Below, piece after piece: positions 29,837 through 39,844 of a stretch of DNA of 45,241 nt. Source of the DNA: Flavobacteriaceae bacterium (GTDB lineage: Bacteria > Bacteroidota > Bacteroidia > Flavobacteriales > Flavobacteriaceae). The stretch covers positions 1 through 45,241 of the forward strand of contig JANTFO010000006.1 in NCBI GenBank assembly GCA_024763365.1, given 5' to 3'. Below the pieces are notes generated by a model. The model saw nothing but the letters and a program-made list of their open reading frames with translations. It was not told the DNA's origin and did no database searches. How positions within the stretch are numbered: the stretch's first letter is position 1; each line of letters begins with the position of its first letter. The position numbers were made by a program, and so were the translations under genes.

Positions 29837-32533
29837 TCAATACTCCTTTTCCACAAAACCAATCTTAGGATCCAATATTTCCAGGATCAAAGCCTCTATA
29901 TATTCCATAAACATCCCTAATCTTTCCGAAGTAATGGTATAATCTTTTTGACGCCCTTCCCCAAAATTGACCGGTAATAATCCTGCGTTCAGATTTTTAA
30001 AACTATAAATACCGGCTAGTATGGGTAGGCCTATAACCTCAGGATGCTTTTGCGTGTACATATAGGCGTAGAGCAGTACTTGTAGAGCTTTGGAATATTT
30101 ATAATCTGTGATGAGCTTGTCAAGATCACTCGCTTTTAATTGGCTTCTTTCCACTTTTCCGGATTTGTAATCGATGATACGTAATTGATTGTCATACAAA
30201 TCAATACGGTCAATTATGCCTTTAAAATTGACCGGGATATCTAGTTTTTTAAACGACACTTTTGTTTCTACCTGCTCTTCAAGTGCCAGTATTTTTATTT
30301 GGTGTCCGGCTTTGAGTTCGGCTATTTCTTTTTGGACAAAACGACGTATAAATTGTATGATAATCTCCAAAATGAGTTTGTTCTTTCCGGTATGGATCTG
30401 TTTGCTTTTATAAATTTTGACAAATGTATCCACCACCATGTTTCTTATGTTTGTAAGGATGCCTTCCAGATGATTAACTTCTAAATGTTTTCCAACAAAA
30501 GGGGTATACAATCGCTCTAAGCTTTCATGTAAGATACTACCCAGGGTATTGTCGGCAGCCGACTCCTCAATTTCTTCCCGTTCATCGAGTTTTAACACAT
30601 ATTGTTGGTAAAAAGCAATAGGGTTGTAGATATAAGAGATGAGGGCCGAAGGAGAAATTTTTTCCTGAAGAAGGTCTTTTAGTTCCCGGATCAACTTCGG
30701 GGTTATGGGAATAGAAATGGGTTCTGTTTTTTGATAGTTTACCGGTACGGAAACCTCATGATGTTCCACATTTGGCAAAGCCCAAAGCAATTGTTGTAAG
30801 AACCGGCTCATCTCGCCACCACCCATTACATCTACCTGATTATTGTAAAGTAAGTGTATTTCTTTGCTTTTAGAAAGCAAGTCCAAAAACAATAGATTGG
30901 TCATCTTAGTTTCTTCATGATGTGTTTTTAAAGCATAGGTTTTTCGAATATCAAAGGGGATAAAACTAGCTTTTTTACTCGTATTAGGGAAAATGCCTTC
31001 GTTCATAGATGTAATGATAACGCGCTCAAAATCAATATTCTGTGATTCTAAAAAACCCATAATTTGGAGACCTTTTAGGGGTTCTCCGATAAAGTTAATC
31101 AATTCATTATCAATCAGGTTTGAGTATATCTTAAACAAAGAACTCAGATTTATTTCTTTCAAATTGTCTTCGACAGATTGAATCAATTGGAGGTTGAGTT
31201 GTAGGTGTTTTTGTAGGATTTCGACAGCATTTTTATCTTGAAGAGAATATATAAATTCATTAATCCTTTCTAAGAGTGATAAAGATTTGTTCGCTTCAAC
31301 AAGTAGGAAAAGATCAAGAAAAGCTTTGGGCATATTTTTACCAAAAAGCTTCTTTATGTTATTGATATCAAAATATCTATTGTTGTTTTGTCTAATAGAA
31401 ATCACTGTTTTTTGAATTTCCGGTAGGTTTTTTAAAATGAAAGGATGTTCTAAGACACGTAAAAAATCTTTGTAATAGACTTCTTTTTTTTCTTTATTTT
31501 GATAGGATAGGTGAAGTTTAAACAGATCTTTAATTACTTGAGAAACAGGCTGGTATTTGAGTGATAAACCCATCGTAATATTGATATCATGAATCTCATC
31601 CGGAATGCTGTTCAATGCCACAGGTAAGGTTTTTTGGTCGGCTAAAATCCATGCGGTATTTTCTAATGAATTTTGCGAAGACAATAGTTCAGCTGCATAT
31701 TTCATCATGCTCACTTGTTGGGGCAAAGCATAAAGTTGAATCTTTTTTGGGGTTGGTTTATATTCGGCTTTAATAATAGTATTATGTTCTTTAAATTCAG
31801 CCCATTTATTGAGGTATTGATCAAGGTAAGTGTTGTTAATGATATTATTCAACTTAGATTCGGAATAGCGATACCAATAATTTTCAGCTCGATTTATTTT
31901 CAGCAATTTTTCAATAATCTTTTCTTCGGTTTTTCGCAGGTAATTGAAACCGACAAAAATGAAATGTGTGTTGGTTTTAGAGATATAGGAATCCAGATTT
32001 TCAAGGGCTATTTTAAACATAAGCCCTTGATTGACTCGTCCGTTGTTTATTAAATTTTGGGAAAGGGCTGTATAATAAGCGTCAATGTTTTGGAAGAAAG
32101 TAAGATATTTATTAGAAAGTTCGGTTTGAGGTTCCCAATTTTGAATTTCATTAATTCGTTTTAAATCTCGAAAGATATCTTTTTGTGAGACGAGTTCAAT
32201 ATCTATTTCATTGTAATCATTTAGGAGTGTTGGCGCCCAATTACTTAAACTTTCAAAGCTTTCTCGGTCTTTTTCAGAAGTTACTTTTTGATAGACCTTA
32301 TAAAATTCAAACAAAAGTGCGATTTCTGATATTTTGGTCAGGCCGCTTATTTCTTCAACCAGGTAATCAAAAGTGATGATTTTGGGAAGAAATCCGGTAT
32401 GTTTCATCAATTGTATTAGTTCATTTTTCACGTAAATTCCTCCTCTATGATTGGGAAGTACAAAGCAAACATTTGCCAAACCCTGATGTTTAGCAAGAAC
32501 CTTATTAGCTACTTTTGAAAGAAATGATGGCAT
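29837..32533 (-). CDS. AddB/RecB-like PD-(D/E)XK nuclease family protein
   Basis: The 898-residue cytosolic protein has an N-terminal part (NVCFVLPNHRGGIYVKNEL, early) resembling the degenerate helicase region of AddB. The C-terminus holds the PD-(D/E)XK nuclease core: LGSILHESLERLY (~660), then GIIDRIDLYDNQLRIIDYKSGK (~790-815), with the catalytic Asp and Glu/Asp-x-Lys of DYKSG and the conserved QVLLYAYMY helix. Such proteins work in double-strand-break processing with an AddA-type helicase, which is not in this window. The ATG at 32533 is preferred: an upstream TTG at 32557 falls immediately behind a TAnnTTTG box (32559-32566) and so would lie at the transcript start. Confidence 0.82.
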   Translation of the reverse strand: MPSFLSKVANKVLAKHQGLANVCFVLPNHRGGIYVKNELIQLMKHTGFLPKIITFDYLVEEISGLTKISEIALLFEFYKVYQKVTSEKDRESFESLSNWAPTLLNDYNEIDIELVSQKDIFRDLKRINEIQNWEPQTELSNKYLTFFQNIDAYYTALSQNLINNGRVNQGLMFKIALENLDSYISKTNTHFIFVGFNYLRKTEEKIIEKLLKINRAENYWYRYSESKLNNIINNTYLDQYLNKWAEFKEHNTIIKAEYKPTPKKIQLYALPQQVSMMKYAAELLSSQNSLENTAWILADQKTLPVALNSIPDEIHDINITMGLSLKYQPVSQVIKDLFKLHLSYQNKEKKEVYYKDFLRVLEHPFILKNLPEIQKTVISIRQNNNRYFDINNIKKLFGKNMPKAFLDLFLLVEANKSLSLLERINEFIYSLQDKNAVEILQKHLQLNLQLIQSVEDNLKEINLSSLFKIYSNLIDNELINFIGEPLKGLQIMGFLESQNIDFERVIITSMNEGIFPNTSKKASFIPFDIRKTYALKTHHEETKMTNLLFLDLLSKSKEIHLLYNNQVDVMGGGEMSRFLQQLLWALPNVEHHEVSVPVNYQKTEPISIPITPKLIRELKDLLQEKISPSALISYIYNPIAFYQQYVLKLDEREEIEESAADNTLGSILHESLERLYTPFVGKHLEVNHLEGILTNIRNMVVDTFVKIYKSKQIHTGKNKLILEIIIQFIRRFVQKEIAELKAGHQIKILALEEQVETKVSFKKLDIPVNFKGIIDRIDLYDNQLRIIDYKSGKVERSQLKASDLDKLITDYKYSKALQVLLYAYMYTQKHPEVIGLPILAGIYSFKNLNAGLLPVNFGEGRQKDYTITSERLGMFMEYIEALILEILDPKIGFVEKEY

Positions 32534-32595
32534 GGGTTCGTAAAAGTTTATCAACAAACAAATTTACTATTAAAGGATTAAAAAAAATTTAAAGC

Positions 32596-32624
32596 AAAAA
32601 AAATCCCGCCGAAAAGGCGGGATT
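32596..32624 (-). terminator. Intrinsic terminator of the OmpA/TSP3 gene
   Basis: Read on the minus strand, a nine-bp GC-rich stem (AATCCCGCC with GGCGGGATT, 32602-32624) and a 5-nt loop run into a T7 tract (32602-32596). Confidence 0.92.
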
Positions 32625-32647
32625 CTTTAATGATTTATAAGATGAAA

Positions 32648-34048
32648 TTATTTTTTCAAATTGATTTCAACACGTCTGTTTTCGGCTCTACCCGCAGCAG
32701 TTTTGTTGTCGGCAACAGGATAGTTTTCACCAAATCCTACAGCACTTAGTCTGCTAGCTGCAATACCTTTACCTACCAAATAGTCTCTTACAGCATTGGC
32801 TCTGCTATCAGATAATTTTTGGTTGTAAGCTTCAGCACCTTGGCTATCGGTATGACCTTCGATGATAAAGTTTGCTCTGTCAAACTCTTTCATGATAGCG
32901 GCGATAGCGTCTAATTTTTCAGTTACACCAGATTTGAAAGTAGATTTTGCAGAGTTAAAGTAAATAGTTTTGGCATAGTCTTTTAATTGTGCTTCTGCTT
33001 CAACTGAGATAACTTCTTTAGGAGCTGGACAACCGTCAAGTTCTTTTAATCCTGCTTCTTTAGGACATTTATCATCTTTATCTAAGATTCCGTCACCATC
33101 AGTATCAGGCCAAGGACAACCTTTATTGGCTGAAGGACCAGCTACTTCAGGACAAGCATCTTTTGCATCTACGATTCCGTCACCATCGGTATCAGGACAA
33201 CCTTTAAACTCTTTAAGCCCTTTTACTTCAGGACAAGAGTCATTAATATCACATATACCGTCACCGTCAGTATCAGGGCATCCATTGAATTCTACAGGAC
33301 CTGCTACGTTAGGACATTTGTCGTCACCATCTTTAATTCCATCACCATCAGTATCAGGACAACCTTGGAATGCTTCTAAACCAAAAGTATTTGGACAAGC
33401 ATCTTCGTCGTCATAGATACCATCACCATCAGTATCAACACCACCAAACTTAACTGATAAACCTAAATTGTGTTGGAAGTAAGGTTTGAATGCATCATCA
33501 AATGCATGATTGTATTTTGATTGAATATTCAATGCTACATTATCATGTAACCAGAAATCAAAGCCAAGACCTCCATCTAATTTACCATAACCGTCCCAGT
33601 CTAACCAGTCATATCCACCACCAACTGCTAAGTAAGGAGCAAACCAACCTTCAGAACCGAATAGGTTTCTCAAGTCATACTTGATAGCACCATTCGCGCT
33701 TAAGAAAGCCAAATCACCAGGATTATATTCAGGGGCATTTCCCATGATGGTGATTTTGTTTACATCTGCACCAATTTCTAAAGAGAAACCATCATTTAGA
33801 TATCTACCTACATGAATAGAAGAAATGGTAGGGATCATGTTGTAGTGATCTTGCATATTGAAAAACTCATCAAACATACCGGAATCATTACCGTTAGTGG
33901 TAAGATTTCCTTCATAATTGGTAGGATGATAGTCAATAGCATTGACACCAAAATTAATTGCCCATGGATTGTTCTTATCTTGGGCATTCAAGTTGATAAA
34001 ACCAACTGTTACTAACAAAGCCATAAAGGCAATTTTAAAACTTTTCAT
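32648..34048 (-). CDS. OmpA family outer-membrane protein with thrombospondin type 3 repeats
   Basis: The protein has 466 residues and the signal peptide [18 protein letters not shown]. Residues ~23-200 form a small outer-membrane beta-barrel. Five calcium-binding TSP3 repeats follow (DTDGDGIxDxxDxCP), covering ~205-340. The OmpA peptidoglycan-binding domain ([38 protein letters not shown]) closes the protein. It probably anchors the outer membrane to the wall and is usually abundant. It has its own promoter (34083-34111) and a strong terminator, so it is a single-gene unit. Confidence 0.95.
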   Translation of the reverse strand: MKSFKIAFMALLVTVGFINLNAQDKNNPWAINFGVNAIDYHPTNYEGNLTTNGNDSGMFDEFFNMQDHYNMIPTISSIHVGRYLNDGFSLEIGADVNKITIMGNAPEYNPGDLAFLSANGAIKYDLRNLFGSEGWFAPYLAVGGGYDWLDWDGYGKLDGGLGFDFWLHDNVALNIQSKYNHAFDDAFKPYFQHNLGLSVKFGGVDTDGDGIYDDEDACPNTFGLEAFQGCPDTDGDGIKDGDDKCPNVAGPVEFNGCPDTDGDGICDINDSCPEVKGLKEFKGCPDTDGDGIVDAKDACPEVAGPSANKGCPWPDTDGDGILDKDDKCPKEAGLKELDGCPAPKEVISVEAEAQLKDYAKTIYFNSAKSTFKSGVTEKLDAIAAIMKEFDRANFIIEGHTDSQGAEAYNQKLSDSRANAVRDYLVGKGIAASRLSAVGFGENYPVADNKTAAGRAENRRVEINLKK

Positions 34049-34082
34049 ATTGAATTTACTTTTAATTAATTAGGATTATTTT

Positions 34083-34111
34083 CAAAATTACAAAAAATCC
34101 TTTATCCCAAA
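34083..34111 (-). promoter_or_regulatory. Promoter of the OmpA/TSP3 gene
   Basis: On the minus strand, TTTG (34111-34108), a 17-base spacer and TAATTTTG (34090-34083) match the flavobacterial TTG-N17-23-TAnnTTTG consensus, 34 bases before the start codon. Confidence 0.7.
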
Positions 34112-34183
34112 AGGAAATTTTGGCAAATTTATAACAAATTTCATAAATAATGAGCTTTTTCAATGAATATTGCTGACATATAT

Positions 34184-34825
34184 TTACTTTTTTCGGCTGA
34201 TGCTTATGCCATCTCTAATTGGTAAAATAATGGTTTCAAAATCTTTATGCATGCTGATTTTTTTGTTAAAAACATGTATTTGTTGGGTGTCAAGGTCATT
34301 TACAGCAATCTTATTAGTTACTTTTCCACCCCATAATACGTTGTCACTAAGCAATATACCACCTGAAGTTAATTTGTCATAGATCAAATCTAGATACTGT
34401 GGGTAATTTTTTTTATCAGCGTCTAAAAAGATCAAATCAAACTTCACATCAAGCTTAGGTATTATCTGAAGTGCCTCTCCGGTATATTTGATAATTTTTT
34501 TTGAATATATAGATTTTCGAAAGTATTTTTCCTGAATTTTCAGCAATTCGTCATTTTTGTCTAGGGTGTGAATTAGGCCATTTTTACTTAGTCCTTCTGC
34601 TAAACAAAGTGTTGCATAACCGGTATAAGTGCCTATTTCTAATATATTTTTCGGTTGAATCATTTTTGAAAGTAAGGCTAGTAGACGTCCTTGAGCAGGG
34701 CCACTTAACATGCGAGGAGCAATCACTTTTTGCCAGGTTTCACGTCTTAGTTCTTGTAGAATTTTAGGTTCCGGAGAAGAATATTTTAGGACATAGTCCA
34801 TGATTTTTTCATCGATAAGTTGCAT
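34184..34825 (-). CDS. SAM-dependent O-methyltransferase (class I, CCoAOMT-like)
   Basis: The 213-residue protein has the SAM-binding motif ILEIGTYTGYATLCLAEGL (~56-74), the acidic HTLDKN strand end, and the metal-site block DLIFLDADKKNYPQYLD (~130-146) followed by LLSDNVLWGGK. This is the layout of cation-dependent O-methyltransferases of the catechol/caffeoyl-CoA type that are common in bacteria. The substrate is unknown. Cytosolic. It is divergent from the nucleotidyltransferase gene at 34930. Confidence 0.88.
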   Translation of the reverse strand: MQLIDEKIMDYVLKYSSPEPKILQELRRETWQKVIAPRMLSGPAQGRLLALLSKMIQPKNILEIGTYTGYATLCLAEGLSKNGLIHTLDKNDELLKIQEKYFRKSIYSKKIIKYTGEALQIIPKLDVKFDLIFLDADKKNYPQYLDLIYDKLTSGGILLSDNVLWGGKVTNKIAVNDLDTQQIHVFNKKISMHKDFETIILPIRDGISISRKK

Positions 34826-34929
34826 AGTATTATTTTTAATTTGATCATTAAAAATATTAAATTTATCTTAATTATACCCCTTTAGATTATCGTATATTAG
34901 CCCATTGAAAAACTGATAAAAAATATAAA

Positions 34930-35949
34930 ATGCGAATTATTATCCCTATGGCCGGTATTGGTTCACGCTTAAAACCTCATACTTTGACTGTGCCAAAACC
35001 CCTAACCAAAATAGCCGGGAAGTCAATAGTGGAAAGATTGTTGGAAGAAATTGTTCAAGTGGTAGGACAAAAAGTCACCGATATTGCCTTTATCATAGGG
35101 CCAAAATCTAAAGGTTTCCCCGAAAATATAGAAGCGCAATTAGCCGAAATTGCAAGCAGTTTAAATAGTAAAGCACATGTTTTTGTTCAAGAACAAGCTT
35201 TGGGAACGGCTCATGCCATCTATCAGGCAGCAGCGGTATTAGAAGGTCCCTGTGTAGTGGCTTTTGCCGATACACTTTTTAAAGCGGATTTTACACTAGA
35301 CGATAAAGCCGACGGAGTTATTTGGGTAAAAAAAATTCCTAACCCAGAACAATTTGGTGTGGTAAAATTACAAGATGGGTATATCACTGATTTTGTGGAA
35401 AAACCAGACACATTTGTGTCGGATTTGGCCATTATTGGGATATATTATTTCAAAGAAGGTGAAAAATTAAAACAAGAAATTAATCTTTTAATTGATAATA
35501 ATATTAGAGGAAAGGGTGGAGAGTATCAAATTACAGATGCTTTGGAAAACCTAAAAAGAAATGGCGCTAAACTGGTGCCCGGAACGGTAGATGATTGGAT
35601 GGATTGTGGCAATAAGAACGAAACAGTGATAACCCATCACAAAGTTTTGGATTATGAAGCAGCAGATGGAAAAAATCTTGTTTCCAAAAAAGTAACATTA
35701 AAAAATAGCAAGATTATACCGCCATGTTATATAGGCGAAGATGTCGTGATTAAAGATAGCACCATAGGGCCTCACGTTTCGTTAGGTAAAAACTGTAAAG
35801 TGACAAACAGTACTATTAAAGATTCTTTGATTCAAGATGATACCGTAATTTTGAATGCAGATTTGAAACAAAGTATGATAGGCAGCCATGTAAATTTTGA
35901 TGGTAAATTTAAATCCGTAAGTTTGGGAGATTATTCCAATCTAAAATAA
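34930..35949 (+). CDS. Sugar-phosphate nucleotidyltransferase with left-handed beta-helix tail
   Basis: The 339-residue protein has the NTP-binding signature MAGIGSRLKPHTLTVPKPL (7-25). The nucleotide/metal region VVAFADTLF and the substrate loop GGEYQITDAL are also present. The last ~90 residues contain imperfect hexapeptide repeats (VVIKDS, VSLGKN, TILNAD-type) forming a beta-helix, as in long RmlA- and GlmU-like enzymes. It makes an NDP-sugar from a sugar 1-phosphate; glucose-1-phosphate thymidylyl- or uridylyl-transferase is likely but the exact sugar is not readable. Its stop overlaps the start of the TPR gene (TAATG), indicating an operon. Confidence 0.87.
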   Translation: MRIIIPMAGIGSRLKPHTLTVPKPLTKIAGKSIVERLLEEIVQVVGQKVTDIAFIIGPKSKGFPENIEAQLAEIASSLNSKAHVFVQEQALGTAHAIYQAAAVLEGPCVVAFADTLFKADFTLDDKADGVIWVKKIPNPEQFGVVKLQDGYITDFVEKPDTFVSDLAIIGIYYFKEGEKLKQEINLLIDNNIRGKGGEYQITDALENLKRNGAKLVPGTVDDWMDCGNKNETVITHHKVLDYEAADGKNLVSKKVTLKNSKIIPPCYIGEDVVIKDSTIGPHVSLGKNCKVTNSTIKDSLIQDDTVILNADLKQSMIGSHVNFDGKFKSVSLGDYSNLK

Positions 35950-36935
35950 TGATTCGTAATTACTTTTACATATTATTTTTTCTAAGCCTTACCCACATTG
36001 GCTATTCTCAAGACGATACCGAAGAACATGCAGAGGCGATGGTTACTTTTTTACAAGATGAGTTAGAAATTGAAAAAAAATTACTGGAGTTTAAAAGTAA
36101 TTTTATCAATGCTTTGACAGCATATAACACAGAGAATTACTCCAAGGCCCTAGAAAGTTTAGGAAAGTGTGAAAGGATATATCCGGATAATAGATCAGTT
36201 TGGCTTCAAACAGCCAAAAATTATTTTGAATTAAAGAAATATGAGGACGCCCATCATTATTGTGATAAAATTCTCTCACAAGATGCTGAAAATTTTTGGG
36301 CATTATCTTTATCACGGGATATTTATGAAAGGCAATTTAACTTTGAGCAAGCTATTGATATTCAAAGAAGATTATATCAACGAAAAAATACCGAAGCAGA
36401 CCATTTATTAAGGCTTTATTACCGCACCAAAAATATGGAAGCCGGTAAAGCACTCATCGAAGAAATAGACCAAAATTCTATACCCGTCCTGTCCAAAGAT
36501 TTTTATAAGCAGTTTTTTAATAAAGAGCAAAATTTAGCAGATAAAACAAATGAATCCAATAATAGAGATGATGTTTTAACCAGCCATAAACATTCAAGCA
36601 CCAGGTCCAAAGCGCCAAAAAACAATTATCAAGCCCTGCAAAAAGATATAGAAAATGTATTTAAAGCTGGAGAGTTCAAAAAAGTAGTTTCTGATACAGA
36701 CAATGCTTTGGCTTTATACCCTACACAAGCTTATTTATATCTATTAAAAGGTAAAGCCCTTAATGAATTGACTAAATACCAGGAGGCAGCAAGTAATTTA
36801 GAAACTGGTTTGGATTTTGTTTTTGAAAATAATGTTTTGTTAAAAGGTTTTTATGAAGCTTTGATCAAAGCCTACATAGGCTTAAATAAAACCTCAAAAG
36901 CGGCTTATTATAAACAATTGGTACAAAAATTGTAA
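35949..36935 (+). CDS. Secreted tetratricopeptide-repeat protein
   Basis: The 328-residue protein has an N-terminal signal peptide (NYFYILFFLSLTHIGYSQ). TPR-like helical pairs occupy ~50-190 (ALTAYNTENYSKALESLGK, SVWLQTAKNYFELKKYEDA, AENFWALSLSRDIYERQ). After a charged Ser/Lys linker (~195-230), further repeats follow (KAGEFKKVVSDTDNALALY, AYLYLLKGKALNELTKYQEA). It is probably a periplasmic scaffold. The start codon overlaps the stop of the nucleotidyltransferase gene, and the DUF4292 lipoprotein gene follows after 36 bp. The whole series up to envC likely serves envelope assembly. Confidence 0.8.
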   Translation: MIRNYFYILFFLSLTHIGYSQDDTEEHAEAMVTFLQDELEIEKKLLEFKSNFINALTAYNTENYSKALESLGKCERIYPDNRSVWLQTAKNYFELKKYEDAHHYCDKILSQDAENFWALSLSRDIYERQFNFEQAIDIQRRLYQRKNTEADHLLRLYYRTKNMEAGKALIEEIDQNSIPVLSKDFYKQFFNKEQNLADKTNESNNRDDVLTSHKHSSTRSKAPKNNYQALQKDIENVFKAGEFKKVVSDTDNALALYPTQAYLYLLKGKALNELTKYQEAASNLETGLDFVFENNVLLKGFYEALIKAYIGLNKTSKAAYYKQLVQKL

Positions 36936-36971
36936 AAATCTACAAGGTTACTATATTTAATTTTAAGCAAT

Positions 36972-37751
36972 ATGAAATTATTTTTTCAGAAAAAGATTAC
37001 TTTACTTTTTGCATTCGTGATAACGCTATCTTCTTGTAAAACTACTACAACCAAAACCATTCGAATGAAAAATTATAGCACCCAAAAAATTATTCAAAAA
37101 TATCAAGAAGAAGAGTTTAATGCCGAGACCTTGTCTGCTAAACTCAAAGTAAAATATGACGATGGTAAAATAGCCCAAAATGTAAGCGTCAAACTGCGCA
37201 TGGAAAAAGATAAGGTTATTTGGATGAGTGCTTCATTTCTCGGTTTTCCCGTTGGAAAAATTAAAATAACCCCCCATGAAGTTGCCTTTTATGAAAAAAT
37301 TAAAGGCACCTATTTCCAAGGTAATTTTGGTTTGCTTTCAGATTTTTTGGGCACAAAAGTCGACTTTGAACAAGTTCAAAATATTTTGTTAGGACAAAGC
37401 CTTTTTCAATTAGATTCTGAAAATATTGAAAGCAAAATTAATGAGCAATCTTATTTATTATATCCAAAACCACAATCGGAATTATATGACATATATATTT
37501 GGATGAACCCGGTGTATTATAAATTGGATAGCCAGCAAGTGATATCCGGCCCTCAGGACAACCTGAAAATAGATTATGATGCTTATCAAAAAATAGATCA
37601 TGAGTTTTTACCTAAAGATGTTTCCATAAAAGCGCATCACAAACAAAAAAAGACATTAGTAAATATGGAGTATAAGCAAATTGAACTCAATAAAGCATTG
37701 AGCTTTCCGTTTGACATTCCAAGTGGATATAAAAAAATCACCATTAAATAA
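36972..37751 (+). CDS. DUF4292 family lipoprotein
   Basis: The 259-residue protein has a lipoprotein signal (TLLFAFVITLSSC, acylated Cys22). The body matches DUF4292: FNAETLSAKLKVKYDDGK, the central VIWMSASFLGFPVGKIKI, GTYFQGNFGLLSDFLG and the C-terminal FPFDIPSGYKKI. The fold is thought to resemble LolA/LolB, so a role in outer-membrane lipoprotein or lipid handling is possible but unproven. It lies in the conserved flavobacterial series nucleotidyltransferase - TPR - DUF4292 - EnvC. Confidence 0.85.
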   Translation: MKLFFQKKITLLFAFVITLSSCKTTTTKTIRMKNYSTQKIIQKYQEEEFNAETLSAKLKVKYDDGKIAQNVSVKLRMEKDKVIWMSASFLGFPVGKIKITPHEVAFYEKIKGTYFQGNFGLLSDFLGTKVDFEQVQNILLGQSLFQLDSENIESKINEQSYLLYPKPQSELYDIYIWMNPVYYKLDSQQVISGPQDNLKIDYDAYQKIDHEFLPKDVSIKAHHKQKKTLVNMEYKQIELNKALSFPFDIPSGYKKITIK

Positions 37752-37786
37752 AAAATTCCGATAAAATGAATATTTTTATATTTCTA

Positions 37787-37794
37787 TAATTTTG
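37787..37794 (+). promoter_or_regulatory. -7 element directly before envC
   Basis: TAATTTTG matches TAnnTTTG and ends five bases before the envC start codon, so a transcript from it would be nearly leaderless. It would be an internal promoter of the upstream series. Confidence 0.4.
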
Positions 37795-37799
37795 TAAAA

Positions 37800-39011
37800 A
37801 TGAACAGGTTAGTAGTTTTTATTTTTTTGTTTTTGATGCTGACGGGGCAATCTAACATCATTTTTGCTCAAGAGAGTCAGCGTAAAAAATTGGAAAGCAA
37901 AAGATTAGCCTTGAAAAATGAAATAAAAAAGATTAAAACTTATCTTGATAACACTAAGAAAAAAGAACGTACTTTGACCCACGAGGTCAATGACTTGAAC
38001 AAAAAAATTGATACCAGAGAAAACCTTATTTCAACTATTAATGAGGAAGTCATCGCCATGTCATCTGATATTGGAAAAAATGAAAAAAAAATTCGACAAT
38101 TAGAAACCTCACTTGATAAATTGAAGCAAGAATATGCCTTGATGATCTTAAAATCCTATCAACATCGTACGGGTAATAACCGTTTGCTTTTTCTCCTCTC
38201 TTCCGATAGTTTTTTTCAAGCATTTCAACGCTTTCAATACATGAAGCAATATACCAGGTATAGAAAAAACCAAGGTGATATTATCCAACAAAAAGCCATG
38301 AAATTAAGGGTGATGAATGATAGCTTGAGTGTATTAAAAAATGCTAAAAGTAACCTGATAGAAGAAAAGAAATACGAACAATCACAACTGGCTACAGAAA
38401 AAGACAAGCAACAAGAATTGGTAGACAAATACAAAAAGAAAAAGCGAAAGTATATCAATCAGCTTAAAAGTAAACGTAAAGAGGAACAAAAGCTGACACA
38501 ACAAATTGAAAACTTAATTAAAGGTGCGATTAAGAGTTCGGGGACAACAAAGAGCGAAAAATTTGCCCTGACCCCTGAAGCCAAAGCCTTAGCTAATGAA
38601 TTCTCATCCAATAAAGGTAAATTACCATGGCCGGTCCAAAAAGGTTTGGTAACCGTTGGTTTTGGACGTCAACCCGACCCAATGAAAACAGGGGTAACGA
38701 TAGAAAGTAGTGGCGTACGTATAGCTACAAACGAAGGTGCTGAAGCCCTGGCGGTTTTTGAAGGAAAAGTGATGGCCATTCAAAAGAACCCTCAAAATGG
38801 GATACTATCTGTTTTGTTACAACATGGAAACTATATTACAGTATATTCCGGCCTGGATAAAGTCAATGTGTCAAAAGGAGAAAAGGTCAATACCAAAGAA
38901 TCTTTAGGAACTATACACACGGACAAAGTGATCGGTAAAACTATTTTAAAATTCCAGATTTGGAAGGATGTGACCAAGCAAAATCCGGCACATTGGGTTT
39001 ATAAAATGTAG
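37800..39011 (+). CDS. envC: EnvC-like murein hydrolase activator (degenerate M23 domain)
   Basis: The 403-residue protein has a signal peptide (VFIFLFLMLTGQSNIIFAQ). A long charged coiled coil (~24-250) contains the dimerisation-type SYQHRTGNNRLLFLLSS. The C-terminal LytM/M23 fold spans ~278-403 (LPWPVQKGLVTVGFG, SGVRIATNEGAEALAVFEG, LQHGNYITVYSGLDKV). The zinc ligands of active M23 enzymes are missing: the HxxxD site reads GVTIESSG and the final HxH-type strand reads LKFQIWK. It should therefore activate amidases at the septum, as E. coli EnvC does, and not cut peptidoglycan itself. Confidence 0.9.
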   Translation: MNRLVVFIFLFLMLTGQSNIIFAQESQRKKLESKRLALKNEIKKIKTYLDNTKKKERTLTHEVNDLNKKIDTRENLISTINEEVIAMSSDIGKNEKKIRQLETSLDKLKQEYALMILKSYQHRTGNNRLLFLLSSDSFFQAFQRFQYMKQYTRYRKNQGDIIQQKAMKLRVMNDSLSVLKNAKSNLIEEKKYEQSQLATEKDKQQELVDKYKKKKRKYINQLKSKRKEEQKLTQQIENLIKGAIKSSGTTKSEKFALTPEAKALANEFSSNKGKLPWPVQKGLVTVGFGRQPDPMKTGVTIESSGVRIATNEGAEALAVFEGKVMAIQKNPQNGILSVLLQHGNYITVYSGLDKVNVSKGEKVNTKESLGTIHTDKVIGKTILKFQIWKDVTKQNPAHWVYKM

Positions 39012-39117
39012 AAATTAGTGATATATATTCCAGTAGTTCCCCCAAAATAATTGTGTTTAATATTTATAATATTTTTTGTGTAATAGTATTTATACTATAA
39101 TTTTCGGTTAGTTTGTT

Positions 39118-39744
39118 TTAGGGTTTAGGTTTCTTAAGCGGATATTTATACCAAAATGTATAACCTGCCAAAGCAATAGCTATACCTATAATAGAACCTC
39201 CTAATATATCTTCTACAAAATGCTGTGAAAGATACACCCTGCTTATTGCAGCTATCAAAGCCAATCCAAACCAGAGTATTTGCCATACATGCTTTTTGGC
39301 AAAAAAAATCCCCAACGAAAACATCGAAAAAGCACTTAAGGTGTGTCCTGAAGGAAAGGAATTCCAGTGTTTCATTTTAACACCTTCAATCAGGTGTAGA
39401 CTATTTCCGAAAATTTCATAGGGACGGGGATGTCCTGTAAAAACATAGTGTTTAAGTAAATAACTCAATATTAAACTTAAAAGTGCGGCATATATAAAGG
39501 CCATAACCCATTCTCTCTTGATAAAAAAAAGGCAAACAATGATTAGAGGATATAAAATACCATCGCCTAAATATGTTGCGTATTTAAAGAAAAAATCCCA
39601 AAATGGTTGATGGTAGCTGTTGATATTTTGATGAAGTTCATATTGATCGGTGAACAATACTAGCAGCATTCCTGCTATAAAGAATAACAAATATAAAATC
39701 CAGAAAAGTTTTTTTTGCACCAATAAATTTTTTATAAAATTCAT
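39118..39744 (-). CDS. PAP2 family phosphatase, membrane-bound
   Basis: This 208-residue inner-membrane protein has about six helices and all three PAP2 phosphatase motifs in order: KHYVFTGHPRP, PSGHTLS and SRVYLSQHFVED. It probably dephosphorylates a lipid phosphate (phosphatidic acid, PGP or undecaprenyl pyrophosphate) on the periplasmic face; which one cannot be told. It is convergent with envC across 106 bp that show no clear terminator hairpin. The 100 bp upstream hold nothing recognisable. Confidence 0.88.
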   Translation of the reverse strand: MNFIKNLLVQKKLFWILYLLFFIAGMLLVLFTDQYELHQNINSYHQPFWDFFFKYATYLGDGILYPLIIVCLFFIKREWVMAFIYAALLSLILSYLLKHYVFTGHPRPYEIFGNSLHLIEGVKMKHWNSFPSGHTLSAFSMFSLGIFFAKKHVWQILWFGLALIAAISRVYLSQHFVEDILGGSIIGIAIALAGYTFWYKYPLKKPKP

Positions 39745-39844
39745 ATCACAAATTTAGGTTCATTAAACACAGACAAATGTATTGACTTGTAGTAAAATGT
39801 CAAGGTTTTGCTATGGAACAATTTTTTTATATTCAAATGTTTGG

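Noticed and set aside
33126-33416. Open frame opposite the TSP3 repeats of the OmpA gene
   Set aside because: Its repeats are the complement of the DTDGDG coding repeats.
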